The notes: generated by a model from the letters alone, not told the origin. 64,000 nt of DNA from Lepas anatifera (GCA_034440635.1 JAOTON010001820.1:1484501-1548500), one strand, 5' to 3'. Positions 21,915 through 33,240 are shown, counted from the first letter of the stretch. Numbers and translations: made by a program.

Positions 21915-22322
21915 AATGTCACCATAAAAATGTCACCATAAATTCAACGTCGTAGAATCGTGTCAGGCTGAGCGGAAATATGCATTATGTGTGTTTTCGC
22001 CGGCGCCGCGTTTCCGTCGGGCGTCAGGCGTGGTATCAGATAGTCGTGACGCCTGGAGGAGGCGATCTAGTGGTCCGGTTCCTTATCGTTAATTGGCGCT
22101 TCTTCTGCGCCGACTGTTCCTCAAAGTTATTGGTCTCGCTCCCCCCCACTGCTGTGCCCGAATGCATCCCATCAAATCTTGTTAACACTCAATACATTAT
22201 CTACATTGTCTATTTTAACACAAGTTTGTGCGCCCTTTAATATCAATGCTATAATGTCTCCCTAATAAGCGTGTATGCCTTCAATCGACTTAAAAAAAAC
22301 AAGGAAGGTCAATAAAATTCAA
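21915..22322. other. No recognisable feature
   Basis: AATGTCACCATAA occurs twice in a row near 21917-21942. Otherwise the sequence is unassigned. Confidence 0.4.
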
Positions 22323-22680
22323 ATGGAAATGTCGACGCGTGAGAGGTCACGTGGGAGTGTTTGAGCAGGTTTTCTGTTCCAGGTGAACAATTTCACAAAG
22401 AATGGCCATGAAGTTTCATCATTGACGCTGCAGTATTCGTATTGTCGACTGATATGCATCCTGACTATATATGATCGGACGTTGACGTAGTAAAAATTAA
22501 CGATTATTATATTTGCTGTAACGAGAGGAATATAATGATGCTTAAATATTGGCACCAATGAAACCCAGTCAGATGCTGGAGCCAACAAACTGTCACAAGC
22601 CGGTCAAATTCTTTGACCTGCCATGACCGTAATACTGACATGAGCCAGAAGGTGCCGATATCGTTTCGTGATAATTCATC
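22323..22680. repeat. Dispersed repeat D1, copy 2 (358 bp)
   Basis: The partner of 12261-12618, same orientation and same length, with scattered substitutions. Minus-strand frames of both copies start MLAPASDWVSL, a consequence of the shared sequence rather than proof of coding. Confidence 0.85.
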
Positions 22681-23950
22681 AAAGGCTGTCTACCGTATTT
22701 CCCAGGACTTTGTTGAAAATGCTCAATTGTGACCTTTCAGGGGCCGCTGAAAGAAGCCCTAGTAGGCTTTAGTCGATGACTTCGGGCTGAATCGAGATAG
22801 GACTGCAATTCTGAAGTCAAAGTCATTTTCTTCTCACGACAGTGCGATCGAAATGCACCATGAAGCCATTGGGTCACCATGTGACCTCGATATGACGTGA
22901 GTTCGAGCCATGCCTACCCTTTCAGCTATCATGGCTATATTGCCCACAATTCAATTCGTCATGGTCAGATAACTGTAACGATATCTGAATATATATTACA
23001 GCTTTACTCAGTGGTAATCAAGGAAATAAATGCTGCAGTGTCCTGTTGTTATTATATGGGGCCTTCTTTGAATTTTGTCAGGCAAAATAATAACACAGCA
23101 TAGAAATAGTGAGTTGATTCCCACTTGAGTTGTGGAAAACTTTCAAATAGCTTAGAAAATTTTAACTTATAGTGCTAATAACCAACATCGACGGTAACCG
23201 AGATAAACAGTAGAAGTCTACCTCTCCCCCAAGTCACGCCTGCTGTGGCAGGGAGGTGGTTAAGGAGGCACCTACATTGCAGGGCCAAATCAAGCCTGTC
23301 GCGCAATGAGAAAAGCAAGCTTACTAGAGAAACTTCCTCAATACAACACTGACCGACAGCTTCCAAGTTTTCCGATACACTGCACCAAAGAACGCCGCAT
23401 TTCAGCAACGTTTCTCAATGATAAAAGCACGGTGCACTGACCAGGATAATGGCTGCCCTTCTAATGAGAACGCCTCCGAAGACCACACAACCAACAGCTG
23501 GACACTGCGGCGTAACGTTTGTATCGCGTTTAACGGGCCGCCCATTCCTGACGTTTATCAGCATCAGCTCCCCGAGCCGTTCGGATGTTATCATCGGCAT
23601 CTCCCGGTCGTTAGGGAAGGGGTTAAACCCTCCAGGTCGTCACTCGCCCAGGTAACTACATCTCAGTCGCAGCTGAGACCACACTGGACTCACCATAGAC
23701 ATGCTGACCGCGCCGCCTAAACAAGTCACTTCCGCTGAACGGCAGGAGTTGCAAGTTGTCCGGACACCTCACACCTGCACGCGGCGCCACCCGCAGTATT
23801 AACAAAAGGAATCGCTTTTAACCAGGCCTCCTATCCATCCCGGGGCTCCGACACGACCAAGGGAAATAAATCCCTAAGCTTTTCACACTTTTACTACACG
23901 AGTCTGGCGCAAACTGAGACCACTGCTTCGTCAACTGACCTACCGGGAAG
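22681..23950. other. No recognisable gene
   Basis: Overlapping short frames near 23175-23720 on both strands have no known motif. No repeat was recognised. Confidence 0.4.
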
Positions 23951-24211
23951 CAGGCCCTCTTATTGCTGGAATCCTGGCCGTGGCACTTGCGTGTCAACCA
24001 CGGCATGACAACCAAATTCGTGTCAATTTTGGGCAAAAACCGTCCCGATTTTTATGTCCAGGGTCAAATTTCATAGCAGTTGTAGAAAAGTGGAGTACCA
24101 TAACAAATTGCTGCTTCGTTTGATTCGGCTGAATATGGTACGTATTCCTGCCATCTGGCACCGCTGTCACTTTCCCGTCACTGCCGTGACACTCTCGGGA
24201 GTAAGAAGCAC
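23951..24211. repeat. Dispersed repeat D2, copy 1 (about 260 bp)
   Basis: It aligns with 46910-47171 in the same orientation. Shared blocks are CTTATTGCTGGAATCCTGGC, CGTGGCACTTGCGTGTCAA, AACCAAATTCGTGTCAAT and TGTAGAAAAG, and later TGGTAC and GTCACTTT blocks. Similarity decays toward the right. No termini were identified. Confidence 0.8.
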
Positions 24212-24595
24212 TGCCGGGGAGTGTCTCAACACAAGGAAGATGCTGCATCATCCGCTTGGTCAATAACTTTACTGAAAATCTCAGCCTGAGTGTTACACAA
24301 CTTCCTCATACACAGCCCAATATTCAAAGGTGTCACCACAGGCCAAAAGTGAGGGGGAAGTCTGTCTTTATTCTGCTGCTGACAAAACAAACACTTTGCA
24401 CTCTAGAAACAAGAACTTATGGGATTCAGGATAATTCTGCCTCCCGCATTGGCTGGTCAGACAAATTTCTGATTTCTTCTCAATTTCGCTGACACCTGGA
24501 AATTGTTATTATGAGAAGTGGGGGTGGGGTGGGGGCCAGGCCCCTGGTCCCTCCCATCCGACGCTTAGGTCAATTGTATAACAGTGATTGACAGG
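24212..24595. other. No recognisable feature
   Basis: A G-rich/C-rich block at 24515-24560 (GGGGTGGGGTGGGGGCCAGG) may be a decayed MITE end, but no pairing end was found. Confidence 0.35.
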
Positions 24596-24993
24596 TATTC
24601 ACATTTCAACCAACACAGCAGATGGACGTGTTTCGACCGCAGTCTTCTTCAACATCTATGGCATGAGAGATAAGGAACCTGTCACCAAGACACGCTGCAG
24701 TTTCATCGTTTGGGTTTTTGTGTGCAAATTTATCATGCGACAGACTATATAAGCATACGTTAGCAACGTATGCTTATAGCAACTATATAAGCGACGTTCC
24801 TGAGGATATCCAAATAATGTTTCTTGAATTATTCTATAATTATTATAGTTCTGTCGCATGATAATTTTCCACATAAAAGTCCAAACGATAAAATCTTGGT
24901 GACGTGTTCCTTATCCCTCATGCCCTAAATGTTGATGAAGACTGCGGTCGAAATGCGTTCATCTGCTGTGTTGGTTGGAATGTGCGTGGACCA
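24596..24993. repeat. Foldback: inverted arms of about 145 bp resembling PLE 3' ends
   Basis: The left arm (about 24596-24745) is an imperfect reverse complement of the right arm (about 24848-24993). Shared, in opposite orientation, are GACTGCGGTCGAAA, ATCTGCTGTGTTGGTTG, AAGGAAC, GTCACCAAGA, ATCGTTTGG and TATCATGCGACAG. Each arm contains GATGAAGACTGCGGTCGAAA or GAAGAAGACTGCGGTCGAAA (24931-24953 plus; 24631-24652 minus), like the 3' untranslated motif of PLE A. It is best read as two PLE termini joined head to head, with no coding sequence between. Confidence 0.7.
24748..24778. repeat. Perfect 14-bp hairpin at the centre of the foldback
   Basis: TATAAGCATACGTT, then AGC, then AACGTATGCTTATA. 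It lies in the spacer between the foldback arms. Confidence 0.9.
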
Positions 24994-25828
24994 ATGTTGA
25001 AACGTTTTGCGTCACAGAGAAGCAGATGCAGAAGGCGACATCTAATTAACCCGATAGCGCAAACAAGTATCTGGCAAAGATGCTTTTTGTGACAGTTCAC
25101 ATTCAGATTCAGTAGTTAAAGACACACAAGGTAGATGTACGTTTTCAAGATAATCGAAAAAACATCAGGAATCAGGCTCCCCACGGCTGAATAGTGACCG
25201 ACTTCGAGAATGTAAAATACGGTCTGTTGGGGTTCATTTTGTCGGTGGTGATTGTCCAGAATAAGTAGGGAGCAGGTACATCAGCCGGTGACACCAAGGT
25301 GCCAGATCACTGTGGTTTCCGGCGGCTGCCAGCCGCATACAGGTCAATTATCCCACCACGGGGGAGTTTTTTATATCCACCCACAACCCACTTAGTAGGG
25401 AGCAAGGGTGCCCATTCTCACACACGATACTCAACCACAGAATTCCACATCAATAATATCACAATGTTAGTCACTAAGACAATAGGTCACACCACTTCCC
25501 ACTTCAGTACGGCTCACAAAACGCCGACACATTTCGTTTCTATATAGAGAGTATTGATTCGGATAATCCACAAGATTCAGTATGAGTCAGGTATGAGGGG
25601 GAGGTGCGACTATTTTTGCGTACCGATCGATACAAATAAAACGAGTATCGGAGTTGGAGATCCCAGAGGAGGAATGGCCGCGGGCAGAAGCAAAAGTAAA
25701 CGGGGAAAATAATGATTTGCTGCATATACTTACCACCGAATCTTCTTTCGGATCGATTTGACGCATTTCTTAACGATTAACGGATAGCGGGATGGCAGCG
25801 TATGCTTGAAAACATCTAAAATCTGTAT
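24994..25828. other. No recognisable feature
   Basis: Short frames only. No motif or repeat was recognised. Confidence 0.4.
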
Positions 25829-27070
25829 ATGTATACTGGAGATATTTATATAAATAATCTTTTCAAATCACATAGTGGATTGACACATTTCGATTTTAAA
25901 GTTCAGGATGTTTGCGAAAACTTGGGGTTAGCTCAATTAATTAAATACCCGACCAGAATACACGATGATGTTGAGAATATAACCCGGTGTCCTAACCAAG
26001 ACGCAATGCGTCGCAAGCCGTCTATCTGCCGCAACGACCGGGATTTTCGGTTAGGACACGAAACACATTGCCGCAACGCGTCGCAGCAAAAGCTAAACAA
26101 TTTTGTATTTTTTTGTTGTTTTTAGTCAATAGAAAGTTTAATATGTGTTTTAAATAATAATTCAAATTGAAATTCATATCGAAAAATCTATATAATCTGG
26201 ACATGATTACCTGTTCTCCTAAACTGTCCTCCTAATAGTTTTGCTGCCAGCTAAGTTTTCATTGTTGGTAAGCAACAGTTCGTCGCAACTTGAGCTGCCA
26301 GATTGCTACCAATCCATTCCTCTGCCGGCCAAACCACCAGGAGACAGGTAAATTGCCGCTCTGCAACTGGCGCCGACCGTCGCACAATTATTAACAACGC
26401 TCATTTCCAGGTTGGAGCGAGTGCGCTATCAAATTTAAACTCCCTGGACCATCTCCCTGTGTATTTACAATTGAGTCTGACGCATAAACTCACAACAAAG
26501 TTAGGTAAAGAGTACAATGTCTGGGATTATCCAAAAATGGATTCTGCTATGCTCATCCAACTTCTTACATCAATTGGGAGGAAACCCTAGGACAAAAAGT
26601 CAATACCGCAGCCGAAAAGTTTTCTGATACGGTTTTATCCGCTGCACGACAATGTATACCGATCAAAATGGCAAAATCCAGAGCCCACAAACCGTATGTA
26701 CATATCAACCAAGAAACCCCAAAAGTAAATAGAGTAATGAGTCCCATTTACGCTGTCGCTCCTTACTTCCCTAGATATCAATTGTACAAAATTACATCGT
26801 TCCCCTGTACGATTACTGCGATTCGATTTACGACGAACTAATTACAGTAACTGACAGCATGAGGCTGGAAAGAATGCAGAATAGAGCAGCGCGACTAGTG
26901 ACGGGAGCCAGTTTCAGAACGTCAACGGACAAATTATTGTCAGAATTAGGCTGGCCAACATTAAAAAATAGGAGGCTCTTCATACATTGTTTCGGAGATT
27001 CTAGAATCGTCATCGCTGTGGCACAGATTGGTGCCGGGATTTTAACCTTTTGGTTTTGTGCCTCTCCGTG
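25829..27070 (+). pseudogene. LINE fossil: endonuclease pieces joined to a C-terminal tail, RT missing
   Basis: 25829-25980 reads as the middle of an apurinic-type endonuclease (VCENLGLAQLIKYPTRI). 26395-26590 gives its end (NLNSLDHLPVYLQLSL, where the usual SDH is LDH) and the start of the linker. 26850-26990 reads LERMQNRAARLVTGA and LSELGWPTLKNRR, typical of the region after the reverse transcriptase in CR1/L2/Jockey-type LINEs. The YxDD-containing RT core is absent, so a large deletion lies near 26720-26800. The endonuclease is also split by about 400 bp of foreign sequence beginning with a small inverted repeat. Confidence 0.7.
25987..26059. repeat. 73-bp mini inverted repeat inside the LINE fossil
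   Basis: GTGTCCTAACC at one end and GGTTAGGACAC at the other (11-bp perfect arms). Between and after the arms are GCAATGCGTCGCAA, CCGCAACGACC and GCCGCAACGCGTCGCAG, which repeat each other. It may be a very short MITE or part of a longer insertion up to about 26390. Confidence 0.6.
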
Positions 27071-27184
27071 ATGAATGAAATGCTGATCTCGTTACTGTTA
27101 ATAAAGTTGTGTAGTTGTTGTTTGTAAAATATATATTTTTTCATTCACTCATAAGTCATACGCATTTCGGTATGCAGATACTTT

Positions 27185-27335
27185 TTTCTTGGAAAATGGA
27201 ATTTCGTTCCTCGCACATGTAGAAATTGGCGAATAAGGGGCCTAGTGGGGATCCCACGGCTATGCTATCCTTTTGTTTATAGAACCTAACATTCGGGCCT
27301 CGGAAGGGGCCAGAATGGTAGAAAGATTGTAGGCT
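27185..27335 (-). pseudogene. Penelope-like reverse transcriptase fragment
   Basis: On the minus strand: HSGPFRGPNVRFYKQKDSIA, followed directly by VGSPLGPLFANFYM, the RT motif conserved in PLEs between finger and palm. About 50 codons are open, with no YxDD motif in the fragment. It abuts an opposite-strand endonuclease piece, so the copy is rearranged. Confidence 0.75.
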
Positions 27336-27344
27336 TCATAACGT

Positions 27345-27560
27345 ATACTATATTGGTGCTACCACCACCTTTCTCTCGCGTCGCTTCATAATGCACTCAC
27401 AAGAAGGTACTCAATAACCACATATGACAGAACACCACCGCAACAACACTAACACGAAAACACCTCAGACAAAACACGATAATCCTCAAAACATGCTCTG
27501 ACCGCATGCAACTAATGATCATTGAAGCACTTTACATTCGGGAACACACACACCAACACT
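27345..27560 (+). pseudogene. Penelope-like GIY-YIG endonuclease fragment, frameshifted
   Basis: YYIGATTTFLSRRF at 27348 is the GIY-YIG core and its Arg. After a frame change, RMQLMIIEALYIREH (near 27505) is the conserved C-terminal helix with the Glu. It runs opposite in direction to the RT piece immediately to the left, a head-to-head junction like the one in PLE B. Confidence 0.7.
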
Positions 27561-27770
27561 CAACAAACACCTGCACTCACACAGATACTTCCCCAGTCGA
27601 ATAACACTCTACCAGGTAGTGACGGATACAAGGGGGGGCTGAAACCCCCGAAATATTCGACAAATTATGGGGAATTCTTTATAAAGTCTCAATAAAGGTA
27701 CCGAACTCAGTTTTGACTCTTCGGCCTGGTCGCTTGAATTATGTATTGCCACGACTAAGCTATGCATTAA
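27561..27770. other. Short spacer with a possible MITE left end
   Basis: CAGGTAGTGACGGATACAAG followed by a G run and CTGAAACCCCCG (from about 27613) resembles a CAGTGGCGGATCCAG-type hAT end. No right end was found. TTAA at 27767-27770 begins the next element. Confidence 0.35.
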
Positions 27771-28577
27771 AGGGAATGTGACACCTTGGTCGAATCCATG
27801 AATTTAGGGTAATTAGGGGTAGTTTTAGCCGAAAATCATGAAAACATGATTTCTCTGAAAAATGTACAATGAGCTCAATATTTTTATTTTAAAATGCTCC
27901 TCTAGGGTGAAAAATAGACCTCTGCCTGTGGATGATGTCACAATCTGGCAACTACTACCATACTTAATAGGCTTCAAGGGCTTCAATTGGCTGATTACTC
28001 ACCGCGACGTCAGCGCTGTCGTCACACAACAGCTGACAGCTGTGACCGCCTGGCTGGGGCAGATTTGGGATACATTTCAGGTAGGTTTTTAGCTTTTCTC
28101 CACGGAAATTTTGAGTTTCAAGGCAAATTGAGCGCCGCCCCGGTAGCTCAGTTGGTAGAGCGTTGGGCTCCAGCCCGCTGCTCAGAAGCATGCAGTGGCA
28201 GTGCATGTCCAGGCTTGGGATCGGTTCCCCTGAGACGCTCCGGCGCTCAATAGTTTACCCGACGTACAGGTCTGCTGGCAACTGACTGGTGAGAGGGTTA
28301 CCTGAGCGGGGCGGCCGTCCCTGTGCTTTGTGGGACGTTAAACTTTGGCTTCTAAATTAACCCTCCATTGAGGGAGCTGCTCGTTCGGGTGGTGGGGTCG
28401 GGGTCTCCGTGACAAGTCCATTGATGACTTTAGTGAGACTCAGACTCCAGTAGCCTTACCAGGAACAACTTGAACAAAATTTATAAAAAAATAATCTATT
28501 GAGTGCCGGATTTTCCGGCATGCTTTACAACTTGGCTATCTCAATTAAAATCACGTTATAAAGGCGCCATATTCCCT
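27771..28577. mobile_element. TTAA-flanked, Kolobok-like non-autonomous element containing a SINE
   Basis: Flanked by TTAA (27767-27770 and 28578-28581). The ends are AGGGAATGTGACACCTT and, inverted, AGGGAATATGGCGCCTT (3 mismatches in 17). TTAA duplications with AGGG ends are typical of the Kolobok superfamily (family knowledge). It has no transposase. A 360-bp SINE with its own target duplication sits inside, so the element without it is about 436 bp. It resembles 38673-39448 in termini but not obviously in body. Confidence 0.7.
28138..28497 (+). mobile_element. tRNA-derived SINE, family 2 (360 bp)
   Basis: Begins CCCCGGTAGCTCAGTTGGTA, a near-perfect tRNA D-arm with the A box TAGCTCAGTTGG. 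A B-box-like GATCGGTTC lies about 75 bp downstream. A GC-rich body follows (GAGCGGGGCGGCCGTCCC, GGTGGTGGGGTCGGGGTCTC), and the copy ends in the A-rich tail ATTTATAAAAAAATAATCT. Flanks ATTGAGCGCCG (28127-28137) and ATTGAGTGCCG (28498-28508) are an 11-bp target duplication with one mismatch. It is different from SINE family 1. Confidence 0.8.
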
Positions 28578-28581
28578 TTAA

Positions 28582-31129
28582 AAGTTCAGTGGCAAGGGGC
28601 ATCATTTATCCAAGACTTCACGAGGGGGGCTAAGGAGGGGTTTGGACAATACCCCGCAATTACCTTCCTTAAAGAGCGGCCTGCGGCCCTTAGCTAATTA
28701 AGACACTCTAACGTTACGGGGGCTTGAGCCCCGTAGCCCTCCTTATATCCAGCCTCATTTAATGTTTGCTAAGGTACTTGTAAGCAATATACCCAGAAAT
28801 ACCTTCCAGAGATGCAGTGAGAAGTGTGCGGGATTGTTTTGGAGTGTTTGTGACAGATCGTTTTGGAGGACATCGTCTGGTAACACGACTCACTCTTGGC
28901 CAATTCCGTCACCCACGCTTTCCTACACCAAACAAACAAAAATAAACACAAACGTTTTTTATTATTATCTAGGCGCAGCAGGAGTGACCCGGGTTAGTAC
29001 TACGAGATAAAGAAAGGAAGTGATATATTGCTATTCTTTAATGATATCTGGCGTAAGAAAATGTTTTCGCTATTTTACAGGGTTCAATTTCTGTCGCCAT
29101 TCCGTTAATTTTCCGTCATTACTACGGGCGCGTCTGAAGGGTGGATCGGCCCGCCATGTTTTATGTGTGGTAGTGCGCGAAGTTAGGCAGCTCTGAATTT
29201 GATTTTTGGCGACTAATGGCTTGCTTGGACTCTCCTGGAAAAAAGCAAGCACGTTAATTTCGTCGGTCTTGGCTAACCAAAGGCTTAATACCAAAGAGAA
29301 AGTCAGGAATTACGGAATGTTCAGCACCACTTGCGGCTCAAAGCAGGAGGCTAGTGACAGTTTCCACTCTGGTGCCTGACCTAGTGCCTAACGCCACTGC
29401 ATTTTTGCTGAATGACTGGTGGTTGTGTGCGAAAATTGGACGACATTTTGTACCGGTACCCCGTTTACATCTGGACTGCCACTCCTATTCTCCGGGGATT
29501 GGTTAATAGTGTAGATGCTGCCAATGGCCATTTTGTGGTACTTTTGTTCTCATCCTTGGAAGATTATTCCCTCAGACGTTTATTGACAGTGACGGGTCTT
29601 GCATTTTAGCAGGAGTGGGAGGAGGAGAAGGGTGTTAGTGAAGGGCCACGGTGTGAGGCCACACAAACCACCCAGGTACGGAGCATATTTTGATGATTCC
29701 GAGAGGTGCCTCCAGGGACGTTTGAACCAGGTTCAAGAGGGGGGGCGCATGGGTCAGATTCAGCCGATTAGCTTCGGGTTCAAGATGACAGGTAGTCGAT
29801 AAGCACAGATAAAAGGTCGCGCGGTATGAAGCCGCTGCCTATCAGTTATTTTTCTTTGGAGAAAACTTTTCGCATTTTCCTTGTTGACATGCTCCCCTGT
29901 TGATTGTCCATGAAAATCGTATAAAGTTATTCATTAAAGCATGCAAGCCCGCGTACTTGATCCAAGAGTCAAGAGGAGGTCATGCATCTAATTTCTCGGG
30001 GGTCTTAATCTCAAATCTTATCTCAGGGGTCTCAGGGGTCGAAATCTTTATCTCAGGGGCATGCATCTAATTTACAATTATATATAAATGTATACTTAGA
30101 AGAAAATACATTTCCGGGCTGCACGGAAATTCCACCAAAATTTATGGAAAAATTTTACTTTGAAACTCATGAATCCAGTCTGTGAAGGGTGTTTTCCCTA
30201 AAACTTCCTCTGCGAAAAATAGGGGCAATGCCCCCACGTCCACAAAGTCATGGTGTTACAGCTGTCCCCACTGCCTTCCTCCGGTTCTCACGTCCGTGGG
30301 GCCACCCGGTCCGACTTTGACTTATGTTTCTCAACAATGCGTCCTTTCAACCTCACCGCTGATCTGGAGAGAGTGATAAGCTCAGGTTTTATGACCCTAA
30401 CATCCTCACCTGTGCCAGTAACTGAACTAAATATGTCTGTTTCGGTCCTTCAAGTCCTTGTCTCTTCCTGCAGGTATGTGACTACGGTCACTGACATTCG
30501 GAAATTACTAAAGCGTTCCTGTCCCAAGCCAACGTCTCCCCTCAATCCCAGTTCCACTCCCGCTCGGCCGCATGAGGAGGTGGGAACCTGTGAACCGAAG
30601 AAGATAAAGGAGGAATAGGGGTAGGGTGATACTGACCTTGCGGGGGAAGCATGAACCCGCAGTACGTGGATGATTCAGGATTCGACACCTCCCCAGAGGT
30701 CCATGTGGGCGATTCCCGTCTAGATATATCTAGAGTCAGAAGTCAAAATCGGATCATTGACGATGATTTTGATTCCCTGTTACGTGAGACCGTAGATCCA
30801 ATGACCGATTATCCCTGGAAGCAAGAAGGCATCCAAAATCGGGACATTGGCTGAAGACCTACCCGTGGCTTCAGTACTCCACCGTAGAAGAAGTAGGGTA
30901 TTGCTTGCCGTGTGGTCTCTGCTGGTGAGTGCGCTAGTAAGGGACAAGGAAGCCGGCTGGGAGTTCTTGTGAATGCACCGATATCGAAATTCGAGAAAGC
31001 GGCGGATACAACGGAGCGCTGTACCACACTGCTGCAATTGACAAAATAGCCGCTTTCAAGGTTTCTCGTCAGAATCCAGCTATGGGTATTAAAGCCCAGC
31101 CAGTCACAAACCGCTAAAAGAAGATCGAA
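28582..31129. other. No recognised gene; two weak open frames
   Basis: 30250-30618 (122 codons, rich in Ser, Pro and Thr, basic end KKIKEE) and 30651-30854 (67 codons, acidic) are consecutive plus-strand frames lying upstream of the hAT transposase remnant. They could be an N-terminal part of that or another element, but no motif supports it. A short C-rich hairpin with CTTGAGCCCC lies near 28720. Confidence 0.35.
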
Positions 31130-32095
31130 GGAAATCGCCGGCTGCTTCAACCCGTCATCAATATGATTCTATTTTGTGGCCACAATTCACCCCCTTTCTC
31201 GAGCACCGAGATGATGAACGGGTGGACTTGAACGCTCCATCTAAGCACGGCGAAGGAGCTTTCCGCGCCCTTCTTCGCTTGCGAGTAGACAGTGACGACA
31301 GTGACCCTCCTCAACAGCTTCAGTCGCAGTTTGAGGAGGGGAAGGGGAACGCATCAATGATCAGCAAAACTGTTCAGAACGAGCTCATCGAAGTGATCGG
31401 TTAGTTGCTTCAGGAGGACATTGTCAAGGTCGTTCAGGGTCCATTTGCAGTGCTCATGGATGAAACAACTGGTGTTTCACGTCAGGAACAAGCATCTATC
31501 ACCGTTCGTCATGTCGCCGCTGGTACCATCGTCCATCCGAGAAGACTTCGTCGGCGTCTTCCACGCGGAACAGCTGTCCGGAGCCGCGCTTGCAGAGCTG
31601 CTCTCGTCAGCTGTCGCCGGACTGAGCCTGAAAATGGAGAACTGCAGGGGCCTGGGATTTGACAGTGCAGAAAATATTATTAGGAAGCTCAATGGGTGTG
31701 CAGCCCTGATCCAGCGAGATCACCCGCTCGCTAAAGCAGTCCACTGCTTCAACCACCGCCTAAACCTGGTGGTCACCAAAGCATGTTCGGTCCCCTCCAT
31801 CCACGTGGTTTGCGACATCATCTCACAAGTGTAGGACTACCTGTACTCATCAAACAAGAGATGTCCGAGCTTCACAACGAGCGTCAGCGGGAGCGGCCTC
31901 TCCCCCAGACAGAAGCTCGTCCGGTTCTGCAAAACCCGCTGGGTGGAGCGAAATGACTCCATCATCATCTGTATGGAGCTCCTACCTACTTTGAAACTGC
32001 TCACTTTAGGCATTGACATGCAAGCTGGCCTCCAAAAGATGGCGAACACCACATACATGACTATTGACGAAGTATGTAATGATACAGAATAAAAA
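31130..32095 (+). pseudogene. hAT-type transposase (ZMYM1/DUF4371-like) remnant
   Basis: The pieces in order are INMILFCGHN, EHRDDERVDLN, GAFRALLRLRVDS, MISKTVQNELIEVIG, then after a TAG (31402-31404) FAVLMDETTGVSRQEQASI, after a frameshift near 31540 REDFVGVF, GFDSAENIIRKLNG and FNHRLNLVVTKA, and after a TAG (31832-31834) VRFCKTRWVERNDSII. This order (FCGRN, HRD, F..LL, SKTIQNELI, DETTD, TRWVERHD) matches hAT-derived transposases with a DUF4371-like domain. Another frameshift lies near 31178. The C-terminal dimerisation (HATC) region is not found, so it is truncated and dead. The last coding piece is followed by ATACAGAATAAAAATAAAAT, also found at 34000. Confidence 0.8.
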
Positions 32096-32127
32096 TAAAA
32101 TTTTACATTACGAAACATAGGTCCCAT

Positions 32128-33240
32128 TCAGGGATATGTGTACCTCAGATTTGTCGACGACATCTGGGGCATCTGACAGCATGAAGATGAAGAGCTGAGA
32201 GTTCCAACGGACAGCCAAGAGCATCCATCGGAATATCGGGACATATTTGCGGTTCTCATCTGAGGCGATAGAATTCCTTGGCGTTCCAGTACAACTTAGG
32301 TAGGCAGCGTATCTCCATTATAGCTCTGACCACCCAAAACAAACTAAGAAGGCTATACTGCAGGGACTAGGCCTTAGATTAAAACGATTTTTGATAGGGA
32401 GGAGGATTACTTGAAAAACAGGAATGAGCTAAAACAGCGACTTAGGGAAAGGGGATATCCTAGCTTGGACGTAGAAAAAAACTTAAAACGGGTTGACAAA
32501 CGCGATTGCAGCCAGGCAATGAGGGTAAGTAACCGTGGTGAGAATCCATGCGCAAGTGACACGGTCCCTTTGGTGGTCGCTTTCTCCCGGTTCATGCCAA
32601 ATATGTACAACATTTTAGCACCAAAGAGACACATTACACCGTTCAGAGCACCTCAGGCAAACTTTTCCCCAAAATTCTCTAGTTTCCCCACAGAGGAGGT
32701 ACAAACCTAAGGGACATAATAGTGCATAAAAGCAAAGTTAGCTTTGAAGGACGGGCATTTCAGGGGGCGGGACGCTCGTCAAAAAATTTGTGTGATTTGC
32801 CCGAGACTACTAACGGCTCAGGACAGGTTAACGGGACCGGGCAAGTCTCAGTCGTGCACTTTCGCTAGGACGATAGGCTGCAGATCAGGAAACGTAATTT
32901 ACTGGGTTTGGTGTAGGTGTTGCGAGTGTGTATGTTAAGCGGGGGAAACAGGGAGTCAATTTACACTAGGATAGCTAACCGTCTTTCAAGTATTCGAAAT
33001 CCTAAAACACATGCTGACTTTCCCGTATCGGCACACTTCAACATAGGCGAACATTCTATAGATAACTTTGCGTCCGCAGGTTTAGAGAGGGTGTGGGTGA
33101 AAGATGCTTTCTACAGGAGGGTGCGGGAAAGGAGATGGATGCAACTCTTCGGCACTTGTATACAGGAGGCAGGGGGGGGGGCTAAACAAATAGCAATGAG
33201 GGAATGTGGCAGGCAAATGCAATATGACAAACGATAGGTT
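32128..33240 (+). pseudogene. Penelope-like element D: RT end plus GIY-YIG endonuclease
   Basis: It starts with YLRFVDDIWGI (RT motif C with intact DD) at about 32140, followed by a stop. QRLRERGYPSLDVEKNL (32425) and a frame to 32708 belong to the thumb and linker. GNVIYWVWCRCC at about 32890, then after a frame change SIYTRIANRLSSIRN, FPVSAHFNIGEHSIDNF and RRVRERRWMQLFGT, form the GIY-YIG endonuclease to 33237. There are several stops and at least two frameshifts. It begins abruptly at the junction with the hAT remnant, so it is 5'-truncated or joined by rearrangement. Sequence style differs from PLEs A-C, suggesting another PLE lineage. Confidence 0.7.
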
